Assembly (NCBI GenBank): GCA_047967505.1
Contig: CM106541.1
From: Dipteris shenzhenensis
Taxonomy: Eukaryota > Polypodiophyta > Polypodiopsida > Gleicheniales
DNA: 64,000 nucleotides
Reading direction: 5' to 3' (one strand)
Part shown: positions 46,001 to 56,345 of the stretch, one piece after another
How the letters are laid out: every line of letters begins with the position of its first letter
How positions within the stretch are numbered: position 1 is the first letter of the stretch
Position numbers and translations under genes: made by a program
Notes under the pieces: model-generated
What the model was told of the DNA's origin: nothing
The model's database searches: none
The model's input: the letters and a program-made list of their open reading frames with translations, nothing else

Positions 46001-46283
46001 AGGCAACTCCACAAATATTATTGAAAATAAGCATTTCATGGCTGATTTCCAGCTTCAAGCAGATCTAACCATAGGCTATGAAAAAGAGATAGACCACAAG
46101 GACACCGATGACATGGATGATTACCTTGAAGATCATAATGTCCCAGTTGATGATGATGAAAAGATGGACTTACATGACCCGTTCACAGAGAGGTTGGTGG
46201 ATGAAGACAAACATGATGATGCCTTCTTTGATAATTATGGCTCGCAGGGTTATGAAAAAAGGCCACTACGACAATACTTAGCG
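43080..46283 (+). pseudogene. Decayed ParB/DGQHR-like gene (unit 2)
   Basis: An assembly of coding blocks in different frames. It opens after TTGTAG with MEQSANVMAIL, meets TAG 43366-43368, and continues in frame. It shifts frame at an A7 run (43958-43964), then reads an acidic stretch and FLLHCRFQPIDGQHWAYA (about 44420-44465), which corresponds to the ILSGQHSIYAA box of the unit 1 protein. TGA 44715-44717 and frame changes near 44900 and 45420 follow. The later block PQLFFINDV...ICNIVIFVDKKDKE parallels the FLDVMYG...LLVVF region of unit 1. The acidic end and LRQYLA lead to a donor-like GCG/GTATGA at 46284. At least two stops and three frame changes mark it as non-functional. Confidence 0.55.
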
Positions 46284-46375
46284 GTATGAACTCTCTATTT
46301 CTCAACTAAATACAAATTTTTAAATAAGATTTAAATTTAAAGATAATGAATCTAATCTCTCATATTTGTTTACAG

Positions 46376-47175
46376 GCAATAGAGGGAGAAGAAATGGATG
46401 AAGTCAATATGGAGGCACTCCCTTCTACTTCAACAATGCAACCACCTCTAAATTTGATTGAAAAATCAAATTTAGCTGCATTGGATAAAATGGAGAGCTC
46501 ATTTGAAGTTAGGATCATTTTGAAACGAGAACCTCAGTATTTAAGCTTTGGTAGAGAGGAGGTTTCAATCCTCTCCAATCCTTTAAAAGAGGTTAATGAC
46601 AATGTTATCTTGGCCATTCTCACGTAACGTTTATTTATTTGTTGCTACTTCAATGAGCTAACATTTGTTTATTTATTCACACTGTAGTTATATATCAGTT
46701 TCCTAGTGCAGAATGCAAATCAGTTCTATGAGCTAATGTTTGTTTATTTCTTGGTGTAGTGTAGTTATTTCTCAGCTTCCTAGTGCAGGTGCAGCATCAT
46801 GTCTACATGCTCGATGCTCTCCTTTCTTCTATTCTTAGCTCTCCTCAAAAGACTATAGAAGATGTTTGTACCTGGTTAAGCCCTTTGAATTTAGATGGGG
46901 TGCGAGTCATCTTAATGCCTTATCATGAGGCGTAAGTATCAACTCTAACCTTATTTTTACTATTTCTTTGGCAAGTTTGTGTAAAACAATAATCATTTTT
47001 ATTTTGGTCGTGTAGCTCACATTGGAGTCTGATCTTCTTTCAGAAGCACAAATTTGATTTTCATTTGCCAAGTGTGAAAACCTCGGCCGTTGAACTTGTC
47101 TATCTTAAAGGTGGCCATGAGAGGGTCTTACCTTTATGTTTAGGCAGTGTCTACTCTCTTACAAATGGCTTATGA
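46376..47175 (+). pseudogene. Exons with a Ulp1/C48 protease-like motif, downstream of the ParB-like pseudogene
   Basis: Three blocks look spliced. 46376-46623 follows TTTACAG and could join the preceding frame (LA|AIEGEE). 46789-46931 reads VQHHVYMLDALL...CTWLSPLNLDGVRVILMPYHEA. 47016-47175 reads SHWSLIFFQKHKFDFHLPS, joining through GAGGC/GTAAGT and GTGTAG in frame. RVILMPYHEASHWSLIFF resembles the core strand and catalytic His-Trp of Ulp1-type SUMO proteases (PVN...HWVL), a domain often found in plant DNA transposons. The later Gln and Cys of the triad are not present before the stop, and the 46623/46789 junction is out of frame, so it is at best a remnant. Confidence 0.35.
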
Positions 47176-48616
47176 GTCTCAATCATACAAGTGCATATTG
47201 CAAGCCATAAAATCAAAAAATCCTAAACTTTTTGCATCAAAATAATAATATGGTTTATGTGACTTTTCCTTCACAAGTTTTGTTACCTCCCTATTGACAT
47301 ATCTAGGTGCTTTGTTTCTTCCTATTTGCTTTCACATATGAAGCATTGGAAGATGGACAAGAGCTAGGCATTATTAACCAATAATTTTTTGTCAATAAGT
47401 CATCTCCAAGCTTGCATATTCAAGCATTCAACAATAAAAAATGCCCAAAACTAAAGAGTAAAAAATATAGTAATTTGGAGGGCTCAATTCAACTTGTTGA
47501 AGAGTGCATTCATGAGGCATTTGTAGCTAATTGAAAGCTTGATTACCAATGAAGATCCACCATAGAGGAATGGTGCAATTAGGCACTCAAACGTCCAAGA
47601 TAGTTGCGCCTTCTTCAACTGTGAAAAATGCAAATACTCCTCACTCTAGCAAGCTTTGGTCCTCAAATTTGGATACAAGGTAGCTCATAGTGTCACCCAG
47701 CTTGTGCTCAAATAATTTGTAGAGATATGGCTCTAGCAATCAGAATTACGTGACAAATCAATGTACTATATTTGTGTCGGCACGCCCAGCAGAGACGACC
47801 TAAGCTTAATTCTTCTGGGTCATAGTTTTGCCCCAAGACAAGGTATATCTAGCTCAAAGGGTTTGGCAAATGGCGCAGCAGGAGGAGAGAACAAAGCTAA
47901 GCAAAATTTGGAGAGAAGAGGGCAAAATGTGGAAGAAGGTGGAGAGTGGAGAAGAAGGTGATGAGGTGGCAGTTTGAAGATGAAATCGACTAAGGGCTCA
48001 ATGGATGGTTTGGCTTTGATACCAAATGTTGGAAATTGGGAGTGAAGGAGGACATCATGGAAGAGTGTGTGGGAACCAAATGGCAAAATGTTCCATTGAG
48101 CTGGGAGGAAGTCCTCTCTTTTATAGAATGGGAGAGAGGGTGGCCTAAATCAATGGCACCTCTCCTACATCAAAGGAGGTAGCTCCTAAATCATAGGAAC
48201 TCCACAATCATAGGCACCACCTCATGTGGGGGCCTTTGCATTACATCATCACCGGTGTCATGGTGTATGGCACTAAGTGTGCCTATCCTACACACACACA
48301 CAACCATATAACTACTAATGGATGCACACATGCACCTAGCAAGCCCTTGATCACACACATCCCAACACCGCTGAGGTTCCATCCTAGTGACTGAGAGATT
48401 GAGCGATCGAGTGTTTCCATTCTTTCATTGTGTTGATGAAAGATTTTTGTTCATTCCTTTATGAAATTCCATTTGTTGAAGGATTTTCATTTAGTTCTGA
48501 CTTGCGAGAAAGAGAGACTTCATTTTTTTATTCTGATGTAGTACTCTTCCATGACAGAGAGAGAGAGAAAGAGAGAGAGAGAGAGGTCTCTGTGTCCTTT
48601 TTTTAGAGAGATTCAG
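47176..48616. other. No recognisable gene; TE-like debris
   Basis: Nothing convincing is found on either strand. A CA repeat lies at 48291-48302 and a GA tract at 48557-48583. The purine-rich 47880-47960 and the phrase TCTCTTTTATAGAATGGGAGAG near 48114 look like non-coding parts of an old retrotransposon. Confidence 0.5.
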
Positions 48617-49080
48617 TTACTCTAAATATAGGCTTGCTCTAAAGAGACTCCTGTCTACAACATCCTGCAACAGAGAACATCTCTGAGTGCAACCATAGAT
48701 GGCAAGAGACACATTGGAAGCATGGCCTGAGCCATTGCCAGTGATCGGTTTGAATCTCTGTGAGCCAAACCCGTAGTCAAAGGCATGAGTTGTTGTAGTA
48801 TATCTTTCCTTTTGTATTGGTGCATTGCCACTAAATATCACAGTGGGGAGGTATGCTTCATGGGTAGCTTTTGGACTCCCTCCATTGTTGCACTGCCAAC
48901 TGACTGCAGTTGAGGATTGCAAAGTGAAAGAAGCTCCATGAGTGTCCAAGTTCCAGAGAAGGGTCGGTTTGAAACATCATCTATGGATCCAAATAGGCAT
49001 CCATCAGAGAAAGTCAAAGCTGCAAAGTCAACTCGATAACTCGCGCAGAGCAAGTGAGAAGCTCCATCTCCATCTGCCAA
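48617..49080 (-). CDS. Unassigned minus-strand coding-like segment
   Basis: Two overlapping minus-strand frames have non-repetitive composition. 49080-48838 reads MADGDGASHLLCAS...FGSIDDVSNRPFSGTWTL. 48949-48617 reads LDTHGASFTLQSSTAVSWQCNNGG...AFDYGFGSQRFKPITGNGSG. They would join if one frameshift near 48900-48949 is assumed, giving about 150 residues. I do not recognise a family. The complexity and amino-acid balance suggest a degraded exon rather than chance, but confidence is low. Confidence 0.25.
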
Positions 49081-49151
49081 GAGCCAAGGCTACCAAGAGC
49101 CACGACTGCCAAGATCGAAGGCCACGCAAGGCGGCTTTTCTATGGCAGTAA

Positions 49152-50924
49152 ATGAGCAAATACATACCAAATACCCTACTGTTAACAGCTCAAAAATGTT
49201 TCACTAAAAGCAAGGGAAGAAGTTTGGGGATGCCATGTAATCATTGGTACAACCAAGATTGCAAGGATGTAAATAGTGCCGGGGAAAATAGTAAATCCAA
49301 CAAAGGAGGACAAAGCTCAAACATATAGATAGGTAGTAAGGCAAAAAAAAGGATATATCTCAAAAGCAAGTAGCTTGAGAGCTTTGAGGAGTCGAAACAA
49401 AACCTCAGAAAGTTTCTCCAAAAACGACACGGCAACAAATGCCAAGAGAGGAAGGCACAATGGGAAGACATGATATGATTTGTTAAAAGCCTCTATGAAA
49501 GAGATGGGGAAGAAAATATCAACCACAATTGTACTATCAGAGCAACAAATGGAAACATGATAGAGGAAGACATGGAAAATGGCCTGAAAAAGCTAGACAA
49601 TGGGAAATCTTGAGACACATAAGGGCTAGTAGCAAAGATGTTAACATGCGGAGGAGCGACAACATATAAGCACATCCCGAATTGCAATCACCCTCCCAAG
49701 ACTCTTTGTCAAGCATAGCTCCATAGCCTTCATTTGCAATTACGGGCTTCCCACAGCCTACACTCATGACACCGTCACTTAGAGGCCATCGCAGATACAT
49801 GCCCTATCCTTTTTCTTCACTCTTCTCTAAGGTTAGACCTTAGGACATGTCGCAACTCTATTGATAGACACATGGTAGATAATAGCTAACCAAGAAGTAC
49901 CATTGGTTAAGTCTGTGGTCACCCTAAGGTTAGTGAAACCTTACCTTGGTCAATGGTTAAGTGAACCCACAACAACCAGGGTTAGGGATAGCTAAATGCC
50001 ACATTAGCATGCACACTCAGTAGTGCCACCCAAGCACAGTCCCTTTGTAAGTACATGCCTACATGCAACATGTGAATCCATATGCCACATCATGAAAAGG
50101 CCTCTTCTTCATAAAACTTCGACAAGCCGTAACTTCCAATTTAGGAAGAATTTACACACGCTCTAAAAAGGAAAAGTGTTCTAGAACTAGATTTCAACAC
50201 CCAAAGGAAGTTGGCAGAAGAAATTGTCCAACTGTAGCGACGATCACAAGGAGAGAGACTCGGCTACACTACCCCAAGGGTGAAAGTTGAGTACTATGCA
50301 AAGCCAAAAGCATGAGAGGTGACCCAAAAGATTGGTGGATGGAGGTTTATCATGGCAAGTGGAGTCCAAGAACTCATCTATGGAGTGTTTGGATTTTGAG
50401 TGGATGGCCATTTGCTTGGTGGAACATAAAATTGAACGAGAAGACCAATTAAAAGAACGAAGAGAGCATCGTCAACAGTACTCGGCTAATCCCAAATGCT
50501 AAGCATTTGTAGCTAAGCTACCAGATGTAGTTGATGCCTAAGTGGTCACTTGATCGAAAGGATTAGTAGCCACCACTAAAGACACAGATGCTTCAAGTAA
50601 AGACATCAATTAGAAGGCTCAAAAGGAGTTGGCAACCAAAATTGCAAGGAAGTTGAAAGGAACAGCTCCAGTAGTAGAGATGTCTAAGTAAATTCAGCTG
50701 TCTATTACCAAGCGAGGGGAATCCTCACAATCTAAGGCAACTAAAACAGAACCAAGTGCTTTGCAAGAATCTAGCACATAGCTAGCCCAAGCATGGTAAA
50801 TATTCAAGAACATGCAAGTCTTTTTTACATTTGTCAAGTTAATGAGAATAGCTTCGTACTATTGAGATTTCTCTACTCAACACATCAAGGAACTCTATTA
50901 TACAGTTAGCTTTATTGTGATTTC
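49152..50924. other. No recognisable gene; probable retrotransposon gag/leader debris
   Basis: Short frames only. The sequence just upstream of the gypsy protease motif (about 50500-50900, lysine- and threonine-rich on the plus strand) could be its decayed gag region, but no zinc knuckle is visible. Confidence 0.4.
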
Positions 50925-51480
50925 CATGGAACATCATGCCTATCCCATATTATTGGGATGACCTTGGTTGAAGAGTGTAAAAGTACTCCATGATTGGGGT
51001 TAAGAAGAGATTATCATCAAGACAGATTGTCAAGATGTCTGTATACCAACAAATCCTTAGAAGGTTTCGAGTAGCTGTTGAACAAAGAATTTGGAGGTTG
51101 CAGATCCATTTCCTCAAGATGTTGAGTTACAATTGATGGAGTTACAAATCGTACTTGTGGGTGAGATTGATATTTATCAAGTGTAGACATTAAAATGAAG
51201 TTGAAAGATGAGTAGATTGCCAAAAAAAATGCTCTCTTTCCGAGTAACTTCACTGAAGATATTAAAGGGGAATGAGAGATAGCTGACATGCCAGTGACTA
51301 TCACTAAGCTTGATACTGAATAGTTAGTCCTAGAGTCAACACGAGAACTAAATTTAAGCACAGAAGATAACCCTACTACAATAGTGGTAAGGGCCAATCT
51401 TTCTTTCGAACAACTCACAATTATCCACGATATTTATTTATCAAATATAGGGATGTGTTTGCATGGCACTGTAACCATCC
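50925..51480 (+). mobile_element. Decayed Ty3/gypsy fragment (protease to pre-RT)
   Basis: The plus strand reads AYPILLG*PWLKSVKVLHDWG near 50938-50998, the conserved end of the gypsy aspartic protease (usually LLGRPWL). Near 51427-51477 it reads FIKYRDVFAW, the segment that precedes RT in many gypsy elements. The stop at 50959-50961 replaces the arginine of GRPW. The plus-strand match ends near 51480, exactly where minus-strand RT homology begins. Confidence 0.65.
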
Positions 51481-51790
51481 ATAAATGAGTACACATCATG
51501 TCCTACAACTTTATCCAAGATTCCATTAGTGAAGGGTATTGAAAACAGATCAGGGATTGTTTGGGCGTTTAACTTCCTATAGTCCATGTAGACTCAAAAT
51601 TTGACAGTTTTCTTAGGCACAATCACAATAGGGAATAACTAGTCACTATGATCAATGGCATGGATAAACCCAGCATGGAAAAGCTGATCCAACTCATCTT
51701 TTACCTGTTTGGCATAGTTAGGATTGACTCTATTACTCTGTTGTTGTCTTGGCATTGCATTTGGCACCAAAGGTATCCTATGTTGACACA
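51480..51790 (-). mobile_element. Ty3/gypsy reverse transcriptase fragment, inverted
   Basis: The minus strand reads NPNYAKQVKDELDQLFHAGFI, then FPIVIVPKKTVKF, VYMDYRKLNAQTIPD and DVYSFMDGYSA. These are RT motifs 1-3 of gypsy elements (CVDYRKLN and FxDGYSG). Two stops interrupt it. The orientation is opposite to the protease fragment at 50925-51480, although the two would normally be contiguous, so an inversion or independent insertion is implied. Confidence 0.75.
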
Positions 51791-51799
51791 ACATGTCTT

Positions 51800-52765
51800 C
51801 ATTTCCTTCATGGGTCGCATTGCCACATCCTCGTTTACATTGAAACTATGCAGTTTTGTTAAAATTTCTCCCATGGAAGGGTGCTCCTTTGGATTAATCT
51901 TGCAAAGCGCATTCCCACAATCAACCAAGAGCTTGATTACGTCACCCTTCACGGAGCTATCACTGAGAGCATCTGCAACATCTATGAGAAAGTTGGCAAT
52001 TTGCTGAAATAGCTATCCAACGGCAAATCAATCTAACTCGGATGCCCATGCGCCCTTCGAATTTGCTCAGGTAGTAGTACTGGCATATAATTCCGGTGCT
52101 AGCCATGGAAATGCCCTCAGAGGAGCGAAATCTGGGTCTTCTGGATATCGACTTTCAGTCTAGTGGAGGCTTCTTCCCCAATCAATAATCCCCACTCAGA
52201 TAAACATGTAATCCGTCATGAAGTCCAGCATGTAGTTGGTTGCTTGTAGATCAATGTGTGCATATCTTTGCTCATGAACTACTTCCAAACCACTGGCAAT
52301 AGCAACACAAATGGACAATGCATGACAACAAAATAGCCTTGCTCACAACCTGGTGAGTGGATATTTCCAGTCAAAGTGAGGTTCTTCTTTGGGATGTGTG
52401 GTCTTAACCCATTGCACATATGTCCCACATCGTTGTGGGAGAAACATTAGCATATCATGCATACTTCCACCATTAGAAAAGGGAGTGATGATCCATAACT
52501 CTTGGGTGTGTGAGTACCCCAATACTCGACAGGCAGCTCTATGGGCAACTGTCATCATTCGCTAACTCATTCTTTAGTGCCAGATGAGCATGGGCATCGT
52601 CTCTATTGCTCCTCTTGCCAGCATACCACTTTGTTGGCCTAAGATTTGTGACACCCACAATTTGTATCCTGAATACCTTCCCTTCTCCTCCCTTGCCCAT
52701 CAGCTCATGCAAGGTCAACACTTGCAGTGGAAAGTGTACTGTGTGGGAGCACATATGGCGGCAAA
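51800..52765 (-). pseudogene. Protein kinase pseudogene
   Basis: The minus strand gives kinase subdomains in order. LHELMGKGGEGKVFRI near 52720 is the glycine-rich loop. CRVLGYSHTQELWIITPFSNGGSMHDML near 52510-52430 covers subdomains IV-V. SGLEVVHEQRYAHIDLQATNYML near 52290-52220 corresponds to HRDLKxxN with R changed to I. GIIDWGRS near 52180 stands for DFG. CKINPKEHPSMGEILTKL near 51905-51850 is the subdomain XI pattern. Several stops and frame changes separate them, and DFG and HRD are altered, so it is dead. Its end abuts the gypsy RT fragment on the same strand, consistent with capture by, or insertion of, a retroelement. Confidence 0.6.
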
Positions 52766-53034
52766 TGTAGTAGATAGTTCTATCTGTGCTCTCCGTTCAC
52801 CTTGGCCTAGGTTGGCATCTACTTCTGGCCAATGTGGTTGTGCTCGAACCAACATGGTGGTCAGCGCAACCTCAGATTGTGTTGCACAGTGACAGATGGT
52901 GAAGCTGTGCAAGCAAACATGGCAAGGCGAAGGTTGTGTGATGCAGTCAAGCCAGAGGTAAAGCAACAGTCTCTATGCTCATGAGTAAAAGCATATAGTG
53001 CCATGTGTTGAGCTCTACACTATTGACCATGATA

Positions 53035-53210
53035 AGATTGCGTCTCATTATTACGCCAGTGCGTGTTCATGATGTTGGAAAATTTTTTGACGAGAGCACG
53101 GGTCCGTGCGATTTGCAAAAATATACCCCTAGAAGCACATCATGTTGCGGCCCCAAAATGGCCCCGAAAATATCTCCGCTATTAGCTACACCCAAGTAAA
53201 TATTGACCTA
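53035..53210 (+). repeat. Dispersed direct repeat, copy 1
   Basis: The segment TCTCATTATTACGCCAGTG...GAGCACG...CCCCAAAATGGCCCC...TAGCTACACCCAAGTAAAT is repeated at about 55858-56025 with roughly 80 percent similarity by eye, in the same orientation. The two copies are about 2.8 kb apart. Confidence 0.75.
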
Positions 53211-53214
53211 TTGG

Positions 53215-53720
53215 GATGGCAGTTAATTACCAGCCACCGCAGTGACCCACAGTACTAATCACTTGCATGCATGATTACTACGAGTGTAGTAAATTACCAG
53301 TCACCAGGCTTGCATGCTCAGTAGAGGACTAGAGTTCATGGTAATGAGTCATTAGAGGTGATTAGGCTTCATGATTTACTTTTGTGGGAATTACTGCCCG
53401 GTGGTGGTGGCTCTTAATCAGCCCACGTCTATGGCCATCGGGTTGGTAGTAATTAATTACGAGCCACTGGAGGGGCCTGCAGTTACTCACCTGCATGCAT
53501 GATTACTAAGAGTGTAATAAATTACTAGTCATCGGGCTTGCATGATCAGTAGAGTACTAGAGTGCATGGTACTGAGTGATTAGAGGTGATTAGACTTGAC
53601 AATTTACTTTTGTGGTAATTGTACTACTTGGTGGTGGTGGCTCTCATCAGCCACCTCTATCATGGCTAAGATTCCACTAGGCTGGCAAATAATTACCAGC
53701 CACCGGAGTGGCCTTCTCAT
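53215..53720. repeat. Tandem repeat, about 230 bp, two copies and a partial third
   Basis: AATTACCAGCCACCG or its variant occurs near 53227, 53457 and 53688. GCATGCATGATTACTA occurs at 53265 and 53493. GGTGGTGGTGGCTCT ends each unit. No coding content. Confidence 0.85.
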
Positions 53721-55360
53721 CCACCATCAAGCATCTGCTTCATAATTAGCAACCCATTTGGGGTCGCGCCTAAGATTCCACTGCGGTGGCCTGCAATTTA
53801 CATGGATGGAACCGCGAGCTCTAGCCACCACGGTGGCTCAAACTTTATAATATGAGATCACAACATTTGGAATTTTACTACGTTGCTCTCATCCACCCCT
53901 GCTCTCCTACTTTGCTCCACACACCCGCCTCCAGCTCTTTTCCACCCCTACTCTACTTTGCTCCATGCTCCCTCCTCCAACTCTAGTCATCACTCATCTA
54001 CTCCCCTGCTCACCCAATCATCTTCACCATGCCTACTACCACCCCCCCTCGATGCATTGTGATCCCAATGCTATTTGTCTTCTCATATAAGGTGATTGTG
54101 TTGCACTCACTTAGAGTAGAAATGATGGCACTAGTGGACACCCTTTGTTCCCATGGTCAATTCCCCCCATATCTGCATGTCACTACCTTAGATGACATGC
54201 TCATCTTTGGCGTCTTTATGGCTGTGCTATATGGGTTCCCCTTAGACATTGTGACAAAGGCCTCAAGATTTTTAAACAAAATTACTCTTGACTTGTTGGG
54301 GCGGCCGTAATCCTGAGTCCTGGAAATGTGCATGGTCTTCAGCCTCTCCGTTGTCTCCTCCATTGGCTCCCTAAAAAAATTTAATGCACCAAGTTGGCCT
54401 GGTGGCAATACTGAGTTGTACAAATTTTCTCTTACTCAGACAAGGCTCATAACCACTCAGCAATGGTGGCTGGATGTAATCCTTATGCCTCTAACACTCT
54501 TAGCGATCTTTTGGCTCGCTGGATGTAATGTTTTGGACTTTAAGGCTCTCAACAATTGTTGAGTTTTTATTACATTTATGTAATCTCTTTTTGTTAAATT
54601 TGAGGCTCTCACTATGCACTTTTGTCAACTTTTATATTTGAATGGTTATGGTCGCCAGATGTTATCTTTTGTCCTTTAAGGCTCTTAACAATTGCTGAGT
54701 ACTTTTTATAAATGTAAGACCCTCTATTCAATTTTTGCTCAGTATAAGTTGTTAATTTTTATACAATGTGTTATTGGATGGAGATGTACATTGTAATCTG
54801 TTTGCTCAATTTTCACTTGATGAATTGTAGTTGATTATTTGGATGGCACCACTGGGCTTCCAATCCCCACGGTGGCTCAGAATACTTTTTGCGTCATTCA
54901 TATTTACTGCAAAAAGGACTAAAATACTAGTAAAGTAGGACTACAATTTTCTTGGTTTAGGACCAAAATAGCGCTAAAATAGCTCCGATGACCCCCTGTT
55001 GTGGTTGCATGGAGATACATCTAGAAAAATACAATTAAACTTTCAGAAAATGCAATTGATGATATAGCCCTTGAGGGGTCCTCTTTAGGGACAAGGGCCA
55101 TATGGACATGCATTATACAATATCCAGGATGCCACTAGACAAATATGGCATGTCAATATGGCCTTTGCCTCTAAATGGGACCCCTCAAGGGCCATATCGT
55201 CAATTGCATTTTTCTTGGTTGCACAAGAAAATACATTTTCCTTGGTACACAAATATATAACTCTAAGAACGAGCACATTTGCTATCATAGATCTACTTCT
55301 ATTTGCTAGCGCAGTGGTCATCCATAGACCTCCTCTTGTAATACATAAAAATAGGTAACA
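53721..55360. other. No clear gene; one interrupted hydrophobic frame
   Basis: From 54029 a plus-strand frame MPTTTPPRCIVIPMLFVF runs to a stop at 54308, and a second frame (54326-54562) continues with WPGGNTELYKF and hydrophobic residues. I cannot assign either to a family. The region around 54560-54760 repeats TTTAAGGCTCT(C/T)AACAATTG(T/C)TGAGT. The rest shows nothing recognisable. Confidence 0.4.
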
Positions 55361-55857
55361 GAGCTATAACTCCATGAACCAGCACGATGGTCGATCCAAG
55401 ACAACCTTGAATTATGGGCAATGACAGGTCATCAGGGAAGAGACTGTGTTGTGGCGATGTTCAGAATGATGGATTACATCTCATTATAATGCCAAAAACT
55501 AGTGCGATGGTCTCTCCAAGCTAGCGCTGCCCAATGGCAAGTGGCAAAGCTGCGACAATAGGCTGTGTAATGATAGGTGGCCAAGTTAGAGAGTACTACG
55601 CTATGGTGGTGTTTAGAATGATAGATTGTGTCTCATTATTACACCAAGAACCAGCGTGGTGGTCTCTACAAGACAACCTTGAATTTTAATGATCTGCATG
55701 GATGCACTACATAGTGACAGGTGCAAAGCTACGGCAAAAGGCCATGCGATCATAGATGGTGAGACCAGAGTCTGCACTAGTATGCGAAGCAATGTAGAGA
55801 TGCACGATGTAGTACAAACTTGCCATGTCAAGCTCTACAGTGTTCATAATAAATATA
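55361..55857. repeat. Degenerate tandem repeat, units about 125-145 bp
   Basis: The phrases CCA(A/T)GAACCAGC and GATGGTC(T/G)(C/A)TCCAAG recur near 55375, 55495 and 55645, and ATTA(C/G)ATCTCATTAT / TTGTGTCTCATTATTAC recurs near 55472 and 55625. The final unit merges into the direct repeat at 55858. Confidence 0.65.
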
Positions 55858-56025
55858 TTGTGTCTCGTTATTATGCCAGTGTGGCATCATGACGTCGGGA
55901 AATTTTTTTACAAGAGCACGTGTCCGCAAAAAAAATAAAATTTCACATAGGAGCGTGTCGCGTCGCAGCCCCAAAATGGTCCCAAAAATAATTTTGCGAT
56001 TGGCTACACCCAAGCAAATGTTAAC
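55858..56025 (+). repeat. Dispersed direct repeat, copy 2
   Basis: Matches 53035-53210. It is followed at 56031 by TGGTATCAGGTCC, which partly resembles a tRNA-iMet primer-binding site (TGGTATCAGAGC), so these could be old LTR-like ends. Typical TG...CA termini are not evident. Confidence 0.6.
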
Positions 56026-56044
56026 CTTATGGTATCAGGTCCAT

Positions 56045-56345
56045 GCCTGTTTGACTGACGGGATAGAGCTTAAGCGCAGGATAGAGTTAAAGCAATGAAC
56101 AGTGGGATAGAGCTAAGGCAATGATTTGGTGGAATAGAGTTAAAGCACTGACCGATTGGATAGAGCTAAAGCATTGACCGATAGGATAGAGCTAAAGCAA
56201 CGACTTGCGGGATAGAGCTAAAGTAATGACTGACGGGATAGCAGGTCAGTAGGATAGAGTTAAAGCACTGACCTGGCAAGATAGTAGGTCAGCGCGGGAT
56301 AGACTTAAAGCATCGATCTGATGGGAATAGTTATTTGACCAATGG
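56045..56345. repeat. Minisatellite, GGATAGAGCTAAAGCAATGAC units
   Basis: About nine degenerate copies of a unit of roughly 30 bp built on GGGATAGAG(C/T)TAAAGCA(A/C)TGAC. The later copies include GATAGCAGGTCAGTA. No gene is seen from here to the MITE at 58331; a 145-codon frame at 57501 is not recognisable. Confidence 0.85.

Noticed and set aside
56031-56043. TGGTATCAGGTCC as a copia-type primer-binding site
   Set aside because: Only a partial match, and the preceding direct repeat lacks TG...CA ends; noted but not called as an LTR element.
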